A stretch of DNA of 64,000 nt, taken from positions 2,480,501 to 2,544,500 of the forward strand of contig NZ_AP023247.1 of NCBI RefSeq assembly GCF_016756535.1. The letters run 5' to 3'. Positions 1 through 8,672 of this stretch are shown here, piece by piece (the first letter of the stretch is position 1; each line of letters begins with the position of its first letter). Below the pieces are notes generated by a model that was not told the origin of the DNA, searched no databases, and saw only the letters and a program-made list of their open reading frames with translations. A program made the position numbers and the translations under genes. The stretch comes from Mesorhizobium sp. 131-2-1 (GTDB taxonomy: Bacteria; Pseudomonadota; Alphaproteobacteria; Rhizobiales; Rhizobiaceae).

Positions 1-75
1 GAGCCGATTTCGTATCGCTTTCAAAAGCTCGCTCAACATCTGCCGGCAACACACCTTTTCCTGGAATTGCCCTAG
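1..75 (+). CDS. possible 3' end of a gene entering from the left (partial)
   Basis: An open frame from the first base reads 24 codons and stops at TAG (73-75), ending in ...LFLELP. The stop overlaps the stop of the convergent DUF6931 gene by two bases, a common arrangement for a real gene end. The fragment is too short to assign to a family, and chance reading is quite possible. Confidence 0.25.
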   Translation, partial: EPISYRFQKLAQHLPATHLFLELP

Positions 76-647
76 GCATGCGCAGATTGGCGCAGCGCCT
101 CGATCTCCGCCGTCTGGATGCCCATTTCGACAAAGGCTGAAAGCACGGAAAAGCGATCGGCGAGCGCGACACGTGCCAGCCCCGTCAGAATGCCGGCATT
201 GACCGCATGGGCAGCGGGGAACGGCCGCATCGCAGGCATCGCCGCCTCGTCCGTGGCCAAACCGTCGTCGCGCCATATCACCGCCAGGGCAATCCAGGCG
301 ACCGGCGTCGTCGGCGGCAGCGCCACGGCACTGCCCAGCGCCGCATGATGCCTGGGATTGTCCGGCTCGCTTATCCAGTCGCCGACAAGCATGAGCAGCT
401 CCAGGTCCTGCCCGTCGAGCAGGTCGCGCAGGTGGCTCAGGCATTCATGAGCCCACCACACCGAGGCCCGTTCGGCGAGCAGGTAGGCACAGAAGGTGAT
501 CGCTTCCTCGGGCACCGGCCCGGCGAGGAGGGTGCGGCAGAACTCGATCGAGGCCTGTTCGGTCGGGAGGGCGCTCATGTCCGCGGCAACAGCGGGACAA
601 GCCACGAAAAGGTCCCGTGCCGTTTTGTATCGGAGCTCATTGGCCAT
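72..647 (-). CDS. DUF6931-like T6SS-linked protein
   Basis: A 191-residue soluble protein without signal peptide or membrane segment. The ATG at 647 is preceded by GGGAGG about 9 bases upstream and is preferred over a longer frame that starts at 749. The N-terminal third contains a FCAYLL...VWWAHEC block that I associate with the DUF6931 family, small proteins often encoded in T6SS clusters. The family assignment is from memory of the motif and no biochemical role is known. It stands alone at the left edge of the T6SS island, divergent from the OmpA-domain gene at 838. That arrangement suggests an accessory T6SS role, but nothing in the sequence says which. Confidence 0.6.
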   Translation of the reverse strand: MANELRYKTARDLFVACPAVAADMSALPTEQASIEFCRTLLAGPVPEEAITFCAYLLAERASVWWAHECLSHLRDLLDGQDLELLMLVGDWISEPDNPRHHAALGSAVALPPTTPVAWIALAVIWRDDGLATDEAAMPAMRPFPAAHAVNAGILTGLARVALADRFSVLSAFVEMGIQTAEIEALRQSAHA

Positions 648-837
648 GGCCGCCAGCCTCCCAGGGGAACAACAACCACTCAAGCGCCCGGCGAGGCGCC
701 GGTCAAGTCTTGCTCGACCGGCAGGCGGCCATTGCCGGCGATGCCGCATATTTTCGCCGTGGCCGACAGACAGTCGCGCTGGAATTTGGTATGATCCGCG
801 GCTGGCGAAATCGGATGCTCAAACGGGAGTAACGGTT

Positions 838-1374
838 ATGCGAATGGGCAGTTCAGCCTTTGTGTTTGCGGTCGCGCTTTTGTCTGGTCAGGCTTTTGCC
901 GATCCGCTGCAGAAATCGGAAGACATTGTGAAGTTCTTTGCCGGAGTGGGCAATCTAGGCGCTTCGCGCGGGATTTGCGTCGGCACCGAGGACGAATGCA
1001 AGAGCAAGGCCGAGACGAAGAACGCGCCGGCCCAGAAAACCGGCCTCGACATGATGATCAATTTCGGGCTTGATTCAGCCCAGCTCGACACAACCGCGCG
1101 CACGGAGCTCGACGAGTTCGCCAAGGCGTTGAAGGACCAGCGCTTGAGCTCTTTCAGCTTCGTTGTCGAAGGCCACACCGACGCCTCCGGCTCGTCCCGC
1201 TACAATCAGGAACTGTCACAGCGTCGAGCGCAATCGGTGGCCGCCTTCCTGACGGCCAATGGCGTGCAAGCTGCCCGGCTCGAAGCGATCGGCTTGGGCA
1301 AGACGCATCCGCGCAGCGCCAACCCGTACGATCCGGTCAACCGCCGGGTCGAAATGCGGATCAGAACGGAGTAG
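838..1374 (+). CDS. secreted OmpA-domain (peptidoglycan-binding) protein
   Basis: A 178-residue protein with an N-terminal signal peptide (hydrophobic core FVFAVALLSGQAFA) and a C-terminal OmpA-like domain (about residues 75-178). The domain shows VEGHTDASGS and a terminal NRRVEMRI, the usual signature for diaminopimelate-peptidoglycan binding. It has no lipobox and no beta-barrel, so it is probably a periplasmic wall-anchored protein. The ATG at 838 follows GGGAG (825-829) with 8-base spacing; a second ATG two codons later is possible. It converges on the caspase gene and probably serves the T6SS envelope module. Confidence 0.85.
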   Translation: MRMGSSAFVFAVALLSGQAFADPLQKSEDIVKFFAGVGNLGASRGICVGTEDECKSKAETKNAPAQKTGLDMMINFGLDSAQLDTTARTELDEFAKALKDQRLSSFSFVVEGHTDASGSSRYNQELSQRRAQSVAAFLTANGVQAARLEAIGLGKTHPRSANPYDPVNRRVEMRIRTE

Positions 1375-1376
1375 CC

Positions 1377-1399
1377 GGCGGCAGCGCACACGCGCCGCC
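1377..1399. terminator. hairpin between convergent OmpA and caspase genes
   Basis: Arms GGCGGC and GCCGCC enclose a further 3-bp stem with a one-base bulge and a CACA loop. It lies 3 bases after the OmpA stop and about 50 bases from the caspase stop. The following T tract is weak (CTCATTTGTG), so activity as a bidirectional terminator is only plausible. Confidence 0.4.
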
Positions 1400-1447
1400 C
1401 TCATTTGTGTCGGCAAGCGCCCTTTGCGGCAAGCCGGGTTCCGGCCG

Positions 1448-3082
1448 TCACTTGTTGAGCACGCCGCCCACCGCCACGCCGGTGCCGAAGATCAGCGCCT
1501 TGGTCAGGAAGTCGTTGTTGTCCTGAGGCGGCGGCTCCTCCTGCCGGACCACCGTCTCGCGGTTGCGCTGTCTTTTCTGGACGACCTGCTGCTGCTTGCG
1601 CTGTTTCTGAACCGTCGGCTTTGGTACGCGGGCCTTCTGCACCACCTGCTTCTTCGGCGTCGTCGCGCGGGCCTGGTCGGCGGCGTGTCTGGCGCGCACG
1701 GCCTCCATCATCGGGTCCGTCTGGACCACCAGGAAGGCCAGTTGCTCCCGCGTCAGGAAGCCGGTCGGCGGCAGGCCGTTCTTCTCTTGCCAGTCGCCGA
1801 TCGCCTGGCGGGTCTTGGGCCCCATGTTCCCGTCGACGCTGCCAAGCTCGTTGCCGAGGGCCTCGATGCGCAACTGCAGATCGATGCGCCCCTCGCGATC
1901 GAGACCGATAGCGCTTTCCGTCAGTTCGCTGCCCAGCGCCTGCTTCATTTCGTCCGAAATGCCGACGGACGTGCGCACCGTGGAGCCGGAATTGGCGTTC
2001 GCCTCGTCCGTATCGAGGGCCGCAACCTGCTTGTCTTCGGCTTTCGGGTCCTGCAACTCGTCGATGTTCAGCTTCGCCACCGTGGCGAAACGGCCGTTCG
2101 GGAACTGTTCGAGATAGGCCTCGTAGAACGGAATGGAATTCTTCTTCGAGGCCTCGTCCCACAGGCGCTGCTCGACTTCCCACGACGGAGCTTCGCCAAC
2201 CACCAGGGCGGGGGCCGAAGTGGCCGCGGCATCGGGTGCCTCGGCTGCGGGTTTTGCCGCGGGCGTCGCCACGACAGGTTTTCCCATGAAGACCTCGCGT
2301 CCCAGCGACGCATTGTGCCAGGGGCGCTGCCGGCCTTGCGTGGTCTCGGTCACTTCGCCGCGCACGCGCGTCAGCGCGCTCTGGATCTCGACACCCGGCT
2401 CGGTCAGGTGCCTGGCGAGCGCGGTCGAATAGGGACTGTTGACGCCGTTGCCGTCGAAAGCGATGGCGCCGGGATCGGTTGCGTAGGCAATCAGGATGCC
2501 GCCGGTGCCGACGCCGTCCGATCTGGCCTCGACCGGCGCCAGTCCGGCCCCCAGCGAACGGCTCTTCGGCAACGCGGCGGCAAGCGTCCTTGCCAGCGGA
2601 TTGTCGCGGCAGGCGTCGAGGATGATGACGCCGACCGCCGGCTCGGGCGGCAGCGCCGACATGAACTCGTCGATCTGGATGGTGCGGGTCTTGAGATAGG
2701 CGGGCGACGTCAGCTCGGCATCGACCGGAATGAGGAAATTCTTGCCGTCCACCTGCATGCCATGGCCGGCATAGTAGATGACGGCGAGGTCGGCGTCGTA
2801 GGATTGCTCGGTAAACCGGCTGATGAGGCTGTGCATGCCGGCATTGTCCTGGTCCAGGCCTTCGATGACCTCGAAGCCGGCGTTGCGCAGCGTCGATGCA
2901 ATGAGCTGTGCGTCATTGGCGGGATTGGGCAAGGCGACGGCATGGACGTATTTGCTGTTGCCGATCACCAGCGCGACGCGTTTGGCGTCGGGTGCGGCGC
3001 CGACGGGCGCGGCGGCCTGGGCGCCAAGCGAGGCCAGGACAAACAGGATAAATCCGCTCAGAAAGACGGCGAACGCTTTCAT
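1448..3082 (-). CDS. secreted caspase-like (C14 metacaspase) protease with peptidoglycan-binding-like domain
   Basis: A 544-residue protein. Residues 1-24 form a signal peptide. Residues 33-270 are a caspase p20-like fold with strand RVALVIGNSKY, the catalytic His in YYAGHG (His107) and the catalytic Cys in DACRDNP (Cys158), so the dyad is intact. Around residues 397-450 is a PG_binding_1-like module (VDGNMGPKTRQAI, LPPTGFLT). A basic Gln/Arg-rich linker follows and the C-terminus is Gly-rich. The ATG follows GGAGGG. It is the last gene of the leftward tagH-tssL-tssM-pppA-ppkA block, 204 bases after the LytM/transglycosylase gene, so it may have its own promoter. The signal peptide and wall-binding module place the protease in the periplasm. 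Its target is unknown. Confidence 0.88.
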   Translation of the reverse strand: MKAFAVFLSGFILFVLASLGAQAAAPVGAAPDAKRVALVIGNSKYVHAVALPNPANDAQLIASTLRNAGFEVIEGLDQDNAGMHSLISRFTEQSYDADLAVIYYAGHGMQVDGKNFLIPVDAELTSPAYLKTRTIQIDEFMSALPPEPAVGVIILDACRDNPLARTLAAALPKSRSLGAGLAPVEARSDGVGTGGILIAYATDPGAIAFDGNGVNSPYSTALARHLTEPGVEIQSALTRVRGEVTETTQGRQRPWHNASLGREVFMGKPVVATPAAKPAAEAPDAAATSAPALVVGEAPSWEVEQRLWDEASKKNSIPFYEAYLEQFPNGRFATVAKLNIDELQDPKAEDKQVAALDTDEANANSGSTVRTSVGISDEMKQALGSELTESAIGLDREGRIDLQLRIEALGNELGSVDGNMGPKTRQAIGDWQEKNGLPPTGFLTREQLAFLVVQTDPMMEAVRARHAADQARATTPKKQVVQKARVPKPTVQKQRKQQQVVQKRQRNRETVVRQEEPPPQDNNDFLTKALIFGTGVAVGGVLNK

Positions 3083-3286
3083 GGGTCAGCCCTCCGCCCC
3101 CAAGGGGCGCGCTGGTGGTGTCTGCGCATGCTAAAATTCATCGGCGACACAAGTCGCTTCTGCCAAAATGGCTTCTGGGCGTCTGTGATCCCAGCCACAG
3201 TTTTGGTTCACAAAGGGCCCAAAAAAGTTCGTCGATAGTAGCACCTGGTAGCGGCAACACCAACGAACCCACCGGTTGAGGGTGCT

Positions 3287-5704
3287 TCAAAGAGTGTTCT
3301 GAACCGAGCTGATGAGGGCGGTGAGGGCCTGCTTGTACTTTTCGAATTCCGGTGACGTCTGCCGGATCTCGGTCGTGGTCGTCGACTGCTGGCCCGCGTC
3401 GGTGGCGATCCGGGGGACCTTCTGCCCCATTTTCCGTTCCGCCCAGTCCATGACGTAGCTTGCCGTCTTGCCGGTCAGGAACGGGTTGGCCTGGATGACG
3501 GCCGATCCGAGCACCGCGCTCAACTGCGCCGAGCCCGGCGCCGCCAGCACCTGGGCCGCACCTTCCATGCCAAGGAAATGGCACAGATAGAGCCGCCCGG
3601 CGGTGATCTGATGTCCGCGGGCACGAAGGTAGGCCTCGCCCTCGCGCGCCAGGTTGCGCACCATCTCGCGCGACAGCGTGGCGTCGTAGCGAAGCGCGAG
3701 CAGGTCGGCGGTCGACAGCGATCGGGCGAGATCGGGCCTGTACGTGTTCATCATCCGGATCCAGGTCTTGGTGATGAACTGGCCGGCGCCGGTCGCCGAG
3801 GAAAGCGGGTTCTTGGCCCGCGCGCTGCCGCCGCTTTCGACATGGACGATGCGGTCTGTCAGCGTCTCGACGGCAGCATCGCCGGAACCGCCAGAACCGC
3901 CAGAAGCGTAGCTGGCAACCTTGGTGACCGTTCCCAACGGATCGATCGCCTCGCCACTCTGGTAGAGCTCGAAATGCAGATGCGGGCCGGTCGAAAGCCC
4001 GGTGGTGCCGATATAGCCGATGACGTCGCCGGCCTTGACCTTGGTGCCGACGCCGCTCGCGATGGCGAATTTCTGCATATGCGCGTAACGCGTCTCGCGC
4101 CCGTTGGGATGCGAGATCTTCACCAGGTTGCCATAGCTGCCGCCATCGCCCTGGAAGGTGATCTCGCCATCGAAGGCGGCCATGATCGGTGTGCCGACCG
4201 GAGCAGCCCAGTCGACGCCCTTGTGGATCCGGACCGTGCCGAGGATCGGGTGCTTGCGCGGGCCGAAGGTCGAAGTCATGACCCCGCTCACCGGGGTGAC
4301 CATGCCGTTGGTCACGGCCAGCGAACGAACCTCGTCATTGCCGGTGACGCACGCAAACTGGCCGTCGCTTTGCTGGAAAACGAAACAGTCGAGGCTCTTC
4401 TGTGTGCCCTGCACGCCGACATAGAGGACCCGTCCGGAGATCTCGCTTTGGCCGCGAGGGGTTTGCGAATAGATCAGGACCAGGCGCTGGTCTTCGCTGG
4501 CGAAGGCGTCGAGATCCTGCCCCCGCGACAGATACATGATCGCCTCGCCGATCACGCTGGTCGGAACCTTGTTGCGTGCGGCCGTCGAATAGATCGCGTC
4601 GAGCAGGCGATACTGGCGCTTGGGCCCGCCCTCGTCGGATGCGCCTGAATAGTTGAACAGGTCCTCGCGGACCCACGGGTCGACGCCCGACACGAACGCT
4701 CCCCCGGCGTTGCGCGTCAGCGTGCCGACATAGACGTTCCTGGCGTAGATCGAAACCTGCATGAGCGACATTGTCGTCGCGTCGCGCGTCGGCCTGAAGC
4801 CACGCATGGCCACGACATAGCCCGGCTCCAGGCTTTCCCGGTTGAACAGCGCCTTCAGCGCCTCGCCGGCGAGCTTCGCATCGTCGGCCGAGAAATGCGC
4901 GTCGAGCACGACGCTGTCCAGGTTGCGGTCGTTGAGGATCTTCACGAACGTGTCTTCAGTCGCCTCGAAGCGCTGGTACTCGCTGGCGACGGTCGCGACG
5001 GTCGTATTGTTCTCGATCTCGGTTTTCTTGAAGGCGGGAAGGGCGGCTTCGCCCTGATCGACGGTCTCGCCCCAGCCGGCCTCGGGATCGTCGGCATCTG
5101 CCTTGGCCGGACCGTCAGGCGCTTCGCTGTCGTCGGGCGCCTGCTGGAGGTCGTTGCCCAGGTCGCCTTGCTGGTCGTCGGTTGCAGCCGGCGCGGGTGG
5201 GACGGCTTGCTGATCGGGTTCGGCCGCCGCGGGCTTCGCAGGGGTTTGCCGCTGCGCCTGGAAGAAGGCGAAATCCTCCTGCGTCGAGGGGATCGTGGTC
5301 ATGAACTTTTCGCTGGCGCTGAGCATCACGTCGGACAGGACCTCGATCTGCGGCGAGATCCCGGCCTGGTCTAGCTCCGCCGGTCGCGCGACCGGATGGC
5401 CTTTCGCCGAGGTGTCGGCATCGGGGGCAAGGGTGATCCACATCGGGTCCCCGGCAAGATCGATGATGGCGGGCACATAGACCGACGCGTCGGCCGGAAC
5501 ATCCTCCGTGCCCTCGACGGCCTGCAATTCCTCGTCCTCATCGCCGAACGACCAATAGTCGGCGGTAAGATAGAAACCCGTGGCGGCCGCAGCCAGGACG
5601 ATCGCCGCAAGACCGATACCGAACCAGCGCCAGAGCTTGCGCCTGCGCAACGCCAGGCGCGCCTCCCTTTTCCGCTTGAAGCTCGTGTCGATACTGTGCG
5701 TCAC
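3287..5704 (-). CDS. bifunctional cell-wall hydrolase: M23/LytM endopeptidase plus SLT lytic transglycosylase
   Basis: An 805-residue protein. Start chosen at GTG (5704), which overlaps the upstream DUF1036 stop as GTGA; an in-frame Met 31 codons earlier lies inside that gene. There is one N-terminal membrane anchor (about residues 22-42) and an acidic Pro/Ala/Asp-rich stretch. The M23 domain is at about 475-605, with zinc motifs HKGVD (His494) and HLHFE (about 574). An SLT-type transglycosylase domain lies at about 615-770, with catalytic Glu in VESGG and the GAGQFI motif. The C-terminal tail is short and Thr/Gln-rich. The fusion could cut both peptide cross-links and glycan strands. Being membrane-anchored and in the ppkA operon, it more likely opens the wall for assembly than acts as an injected effector; this is inference. 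Confidence 0.88.
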   Translation of the reverse strand: MTHSIDTSFKRKREARLALRRRKLWRWFGIGLAAIVLAAAATGFYLTADYWSFGDEDEELQAVEGTEDVPADASVYVPAIIDLAGDPMWITLAPDADTSAKGHPVARPAELDQAGISPQIEVLSDVMLSASEKFMTTIPSTQEDFAFFQAQRQTPAKPAAAEPDQQAVPPAPAATDDQQGDLGNDLQQAPDDSEAPDGPAKADADDPEAGWGETVDQGEAALPAFKKTEIENNTTVATVASEYQRFEATEDTFVKILNDRNLDSVVLDAHFSADDAKLAGEALKALFNRESLEPGYVVAMRGFRPTRDATTMSLMQVSIYARNVYVGTLTRNAGGAFVSGVDPWVREDLFNYSGASDEGGPKRQYRLLDAIYSTAARNKVPTSVIGEAIMYLSRGQDLDAFASEDQRLVLIYSQTPRGQSEISGRVLYVGVQGTQKSLDCFVFQQSDGQFACVTGNDEVRSLAVTNGMVTPVSGVMTSTFGPRKHPILGTVRIHKGVDWAAPVGTPIMAAFDGEITFQGDGGSYGNLVKISHPNGRETRYAHMQKFAIASGVGTKVKAGDVIGYIGTTGLSTGPHLHFELYQSGEAIDPLGTVTKVASYASGGSGGSGDAAVETLTDRIVHVESGGSARAKNPLSSATGAGQFITKTWIRMMNTYRPDLARSLSTADLLALRYDATLSREMVRNLAREGEAYLRARGHQITAGRLYLCHFLGMEGAAQVLAAPGSAQLSAVLGSAVIQANPFLTGKTASYVMDWAERKMGQKVPRIATDAGQQSTTTTEIRQTSPEFEKYKQALTALISSVQNTL

Positions 5705-6204
5705 GGGCTGTTCCCGGTCAGGAAGAATGTCCAGCGCACCTGTTCGAGCGTGTCGACTTCGACAAACCGCGCGGCGATGTGTCCGCGCTGCCAGCATTCG
5801 TCGATGCCGCGTATCGAGAAGCGGCGCCGGTCAATGCACATTTCGGTCGAGCCGTTCAGGATCGCGTGGCCGAACACGTCCGTCGCATAGATGTAGATGT
5901 AGCGGTTGGTCAGCTCCTCGCGAATGACGTTAACGCACTGGTTGGCGCCGATGGTCCACCAGCCGTCGGTCTGGTCGGCATTGTCGACTTTCTGGCCGAC
6001 GGCAAGATTGACGACGTCGAGCGTCTGATTGCAGACCGTGAACTCCGCGCGGGCGTGGCCGATCGACAGGATCGTCAGCAATGCCGCGACCGGGATCGCG
6101 GCAAGCTGGATCCGGCCGATCAGGCCGCGCGGCGGCAGCGCCCGATTACGCGGTTTGCGTGCCAGGGTGGCGGCCAGGATTGAGGAACGCGGGCGGCTCG
6201 ACAT
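5701..6204 (-). CDS. DUF1036 family exported protein
   Basis: A 167-residue protein with a basic N-terminus, one hydrophobic segment (about residues 32-53, IQLAAIPVAALLTILSIGHARA) that is a signal peptide or anchor, and a C-terminal DUF1036 domain. The domain begins FTVCNQT and contains GWWTIGANQC, with four to five cysteines that could form disulfides in the periplasm. DUF1036 proteins have no established function. The gene starts 11 bases after ppkA and overlaps the wall-hydrolase start by 4 bases, so the three are probably translated together. This places the protein in the envelope part of the kinase/phosphatase module. Confidence 0.8.
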   Translation of the reverse strand: MSSRPRSSILAATLARKPRNRALPPRGLIGRIQLAAIPVAALLTILSIGHARAEFTVCNQTLDVVNLAVGQKVDNADQTDGWWTIGANQCVNVIREELTNRYIYIYATDVFGHAILNGSTEMCIDRRRFSIRGIDECWQRGHIAARFVEVDTLEQVRWTFFLTGNSP

Positions 6205-6215
6205 CGGCGTCCATG

Positions 6216-8672
6216 CTACCCGCCGAGCCGAAAATATTTGGCGGTGGCGGAGTAGTCGGATCTGTCGGCCTCGATCTCGTTGAGGATCCTGGGCAGCAGC
6301 GCCGAGGCCTGGGTTGGCGTGGAGAAGACGGCGGCCTTGACATCCCGTGGGCCGGTGATCACCAGGATGATCTGCGGCAGCACCTTGCCGTCGGCTTTGT
6401 CGGCGGCACCGAGCCCGATCGGGATGTTGAAGGTCGCCTTGCCTGGTTGCGCGACGATGCGGTCATCGAGGTTGAAGACCATGCCTCGGTGGTCGATCAG
6501 GAGCACGTTGGAGATGAGGCCGCCACGCGTCACCAGCGTGCCGCCGATCGGCGTGCCGTTCGGCACCAATGTCCGATCGAGGACGAGCCGCGGCTCGTCG
6601 GCACCGGTGTGGCCGAGACGATGCAGAAAATTGGTGACCTCGCACTGGGCGGGCTCAATGAGGCGCACGCTGATATCCGGCTCGACCTGGAACCGCGCCT
6701 GGAAGTCGGACATCATGCGCTCGAACGGCTGGACGGCAGTGCCAAATCCCTCGATCGCGACGGCATTGTCGGTTGCCGATGTCATGGTCGCATAGAAACA
6801 GTCGCCGCCGCTGAAGTCGTTGACCCAGGAAGCGCGCTGCGCGGTCTCGTCGGCGGGAGCCGCCGGCGGAGCCTGGGGCTTGGGCACATTCAAGACGACA
6901 GTCTCATTCGGCTGCTTGGCGACGGGCGGCTCAGGCTGCGGGCTTGTCGTGGTTGTCGCTTGCGGCGGAGTGGCCGCTTCATCGGGTGCCTTGTCGGCTG
7001 CCTTCGGCTCGGCCGGTTCGTTGGCCGGTTGCTTGGGCTTCGGTATCTCCGCGACATCCGGTTTGACGGGCGCCGGCGCTTTTTCGACCGGCGGCGAGAC
7101 CGGAGTTATCGCTTCCGGCGGCGAAGCAGGAGCGATTTTGGGGAGCGGCGCGGCCGTCTGCTGGCTGTCGCTTGGCTGCGGCTGACCTGCCGCCGGAGCC
7201 TTTTCGGCGGGCGCTTGCGCCTCGGCTCTCGGCGGCTTTGGTGCCTCCTCGACCGGCGGGACGGGTTCGGCCGGCTGCGCTGGCGCCGGCTTCTGCCCGG
7301 ACGCGGCTTCCGGCTGTTTTTCGACCGGAGCCGCGGTGGGCTGCACCGGCTTCTCAGCCGGAGGTTGGCCTGCCTCTGTTCTTGGTGTTTGGGACGGCTC
7401 CGTTGCCGGTTCGTTGCCGGGTGACTTGGAGGCGCTCTCGGTCGGTGCCGGCTTCGGTGTTTTCGAGGGAGAAAGCGTCGTTTTGCCGGCTGGCGGCACT
7501 GGTGGCGTCAGGATGCCGCTGAAATAGATACCAGCTGCCGATACCACAGCCAGCGCCGCCACGGCGGCGATCGCGATGGTGCCGGTCCTCCCAGCTTTCC
7601 GGGAAGCGTCGGGCACGGCCGCGCGGGCAGCGGTGGCCGCCGCCCGAGGGCGCGGTTCGGCAAGGTGCGCGGGGCGCTGATGCGGAACAAAGCGTTGGCC
7701 GTCGGGAGTTGTCGAAGGCTGGGCTTGCAACTTCCCCGGAGCCGGGGGCGCGGCGGTGCGATGCAGGTCCGACCTGTCGCGCGGCATGGCGGATGCCGGC
7801 GGCCTAGTATCCTCGTCGGCGTCGCGGGTCATCCTGGCGATCTCTGCCATGCTGGTCGGCCGGTGCTGCGGGTCCGGTTGCAGCATCGCCTCGATAATCT
7901 CGCGGAAATCGGCATCGATGTCGGAAAGGTCCGGGACCGATCGGCGCTTTTCCACGATTTCGAGCTGGGAGCCGCTCATGTCGATCGGCTTGCCGCGCAA
8001 GGCGGCGGCCAGCACCAATCCCATGCTGTAGATGTCTGACTGCTCGCTGACCTCGGCTCCGTAAAGCCCCAGCTGTTCGGGGGAAACGTAGTTGTACTTT
8101 CCCGCGAACCTGCCGCCGATCAGCGTTTCCCCGCCGACGGCGGCCGAACGCGCGATGCCGAAATCGATGATCTTTGCATGGTCGACCCGGCCCCCCGGCA
8201 GGATGATGTTGTCCGGGGAAAGGTCGCGATGAATCGCTCCCGCCTGATGCACGGCGCTCAGGCCGGAGGCGAGACGATGGCAGAGCTTGCGCACGTCCGC
8301 CACGGGCATGGCGCCACGCCGCATGATATCGAACAGCGACTCGCCGTCGACGAATTCCATCGCCAGGTACGGACGCCCGATGCCGGGATCGATCGTGAAG
8401 ACGTGGTAGCGCACGACCGCGTCGTGCGACAGGTGATTGAGGATCGACGCTTCCTTGCGGAACAAAGACAGGATCGTCTGGTCGCGGGCAAATTCCGGCA
8501 GCACGATCTTGATGGCGACGTGGTCGCCGGTCTGGATGTTGTGGCCGCGATAGACTTCGCCCATCCCGCCGGACGCGATCCGCTCGTCAAGCTCGTAGAT
8601 GCCGCTGAGTTGCGTGCCCACGCCGGTGTTGGTAAGGCTTGGCGAGATGCGCGTCTTGTCGTCGGCGCTCAT
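6216..8672 (-). CDS. ppkA: T6SS-type transmembrane Ser/Thr protein kinase PpkA
   Basis: An 818-residue kinase. Start ATG 8672 overlaps the pppA stop as ATGA. The cytoplasmic kinase domain (about 25-285) has a glycine loop SGGMGEV (34-40), ATP-anchoring Lys55 in VAIK, catalytic loop HRDLSPDN (148-155), DFG (170-172) and SPEQ in the activation segment. The loop has Ser where most kinases have Lys. A membrane helix follows at about 364-386, then a long Pro/Ala/Lys/Glu-rich linker (about 390-610) and a C-terminal domain of about 200 residues, presumably periplasmic. In characterised systems PpkA phosphorylates Fha/TagH or TssL to trigger T6SS assembly. Two candidate FHA proteins are encoded here. 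The linker is long enough to span towards the wall. Confidence 0.9.
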   Translation of the reverse strand: MSADDKTRISPSLTNTGVGTQLSGIYELDERIASGGMGEVYRGHNIQTGDHVAIKIVLPEFARDQTILSLFRKEASILNHLSHDAVVRYHVFTIDPGIGRPYLAMEFVDGESLFDIMRRGAMPVADVRKLCHRLASGLSAVHQAGAIHRDLSPDNIILPGGRVDHAKIIDFGIARSAAVGGETLIGGRFAGKYNYVSPEQLGLYGAEVSEQSDIYSMGLVLAAALRGKPIDMSGSQLEIVEKRRSVPDLSDIDADFREIIEAMLQPDPQHRPTSMAEIARMTRDADEDTRPPASAMPRDRSDLHRTAAPPAPGKLQAQPSTTPDGQRFVPHQRPAHLAEPRPRAAATAARAAVPDASRKAGRTGTIAIAAVAALAVVSAAGIYFSGILTPPVPPAGKTTLSPSKTPKPAPTESASKSPGNEPATEPSQTPRTEAGQPPAEKPVQPTAAPVEKQPEAASGQKPAPAQPAEPVPPVEEAPKPPRAEAQAPAEKAPAAGQPQPSDSQQTAAPLPKIAPASPPEAITPVSPPVEKAPAPVKPDVAEIPKPKQPANEPAEPKAADKAPDEAATPPQATTTTSPQPEPPVAKQPNETVVLNVPKPQAPPAAPADETAQRASWVNDFSGGDCFYATMTSATDNAVAIEGFGTAVQPFERMMSDFQARFQVEPDISVRLIEPAQCEVTNFLHRLGHTGADEPRLVLDRTLVPNGTPIGGTLVTRGGLISNVLLIDHRGMVFNLDDRIVAQPGKATFNIPIGLGAADKADGKVLPQIILVITGPRDVKAAVFSTPTQASALLPRILNEIEADRSDYSATAKYFRLGG

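Noticed and set aside
1259..3238. 659-codon plus-strand frame
   Set aside because: It is antisense to the caspase gene, whose catalytic motifs, signal peptide and ribosome site are clear. The frame's product is Arg/Gly-rich without domain signs.
3090..3286. Promoter or terminator between the LytM/SLT and caspase genes
   Set aside because: A short T run (minus strand, about 3219-3224) and a GCCCC/GGGGC hairpin near 3096-3108 were noted, but neither forms a convincing terminator or a spaced -35/-10 pair.
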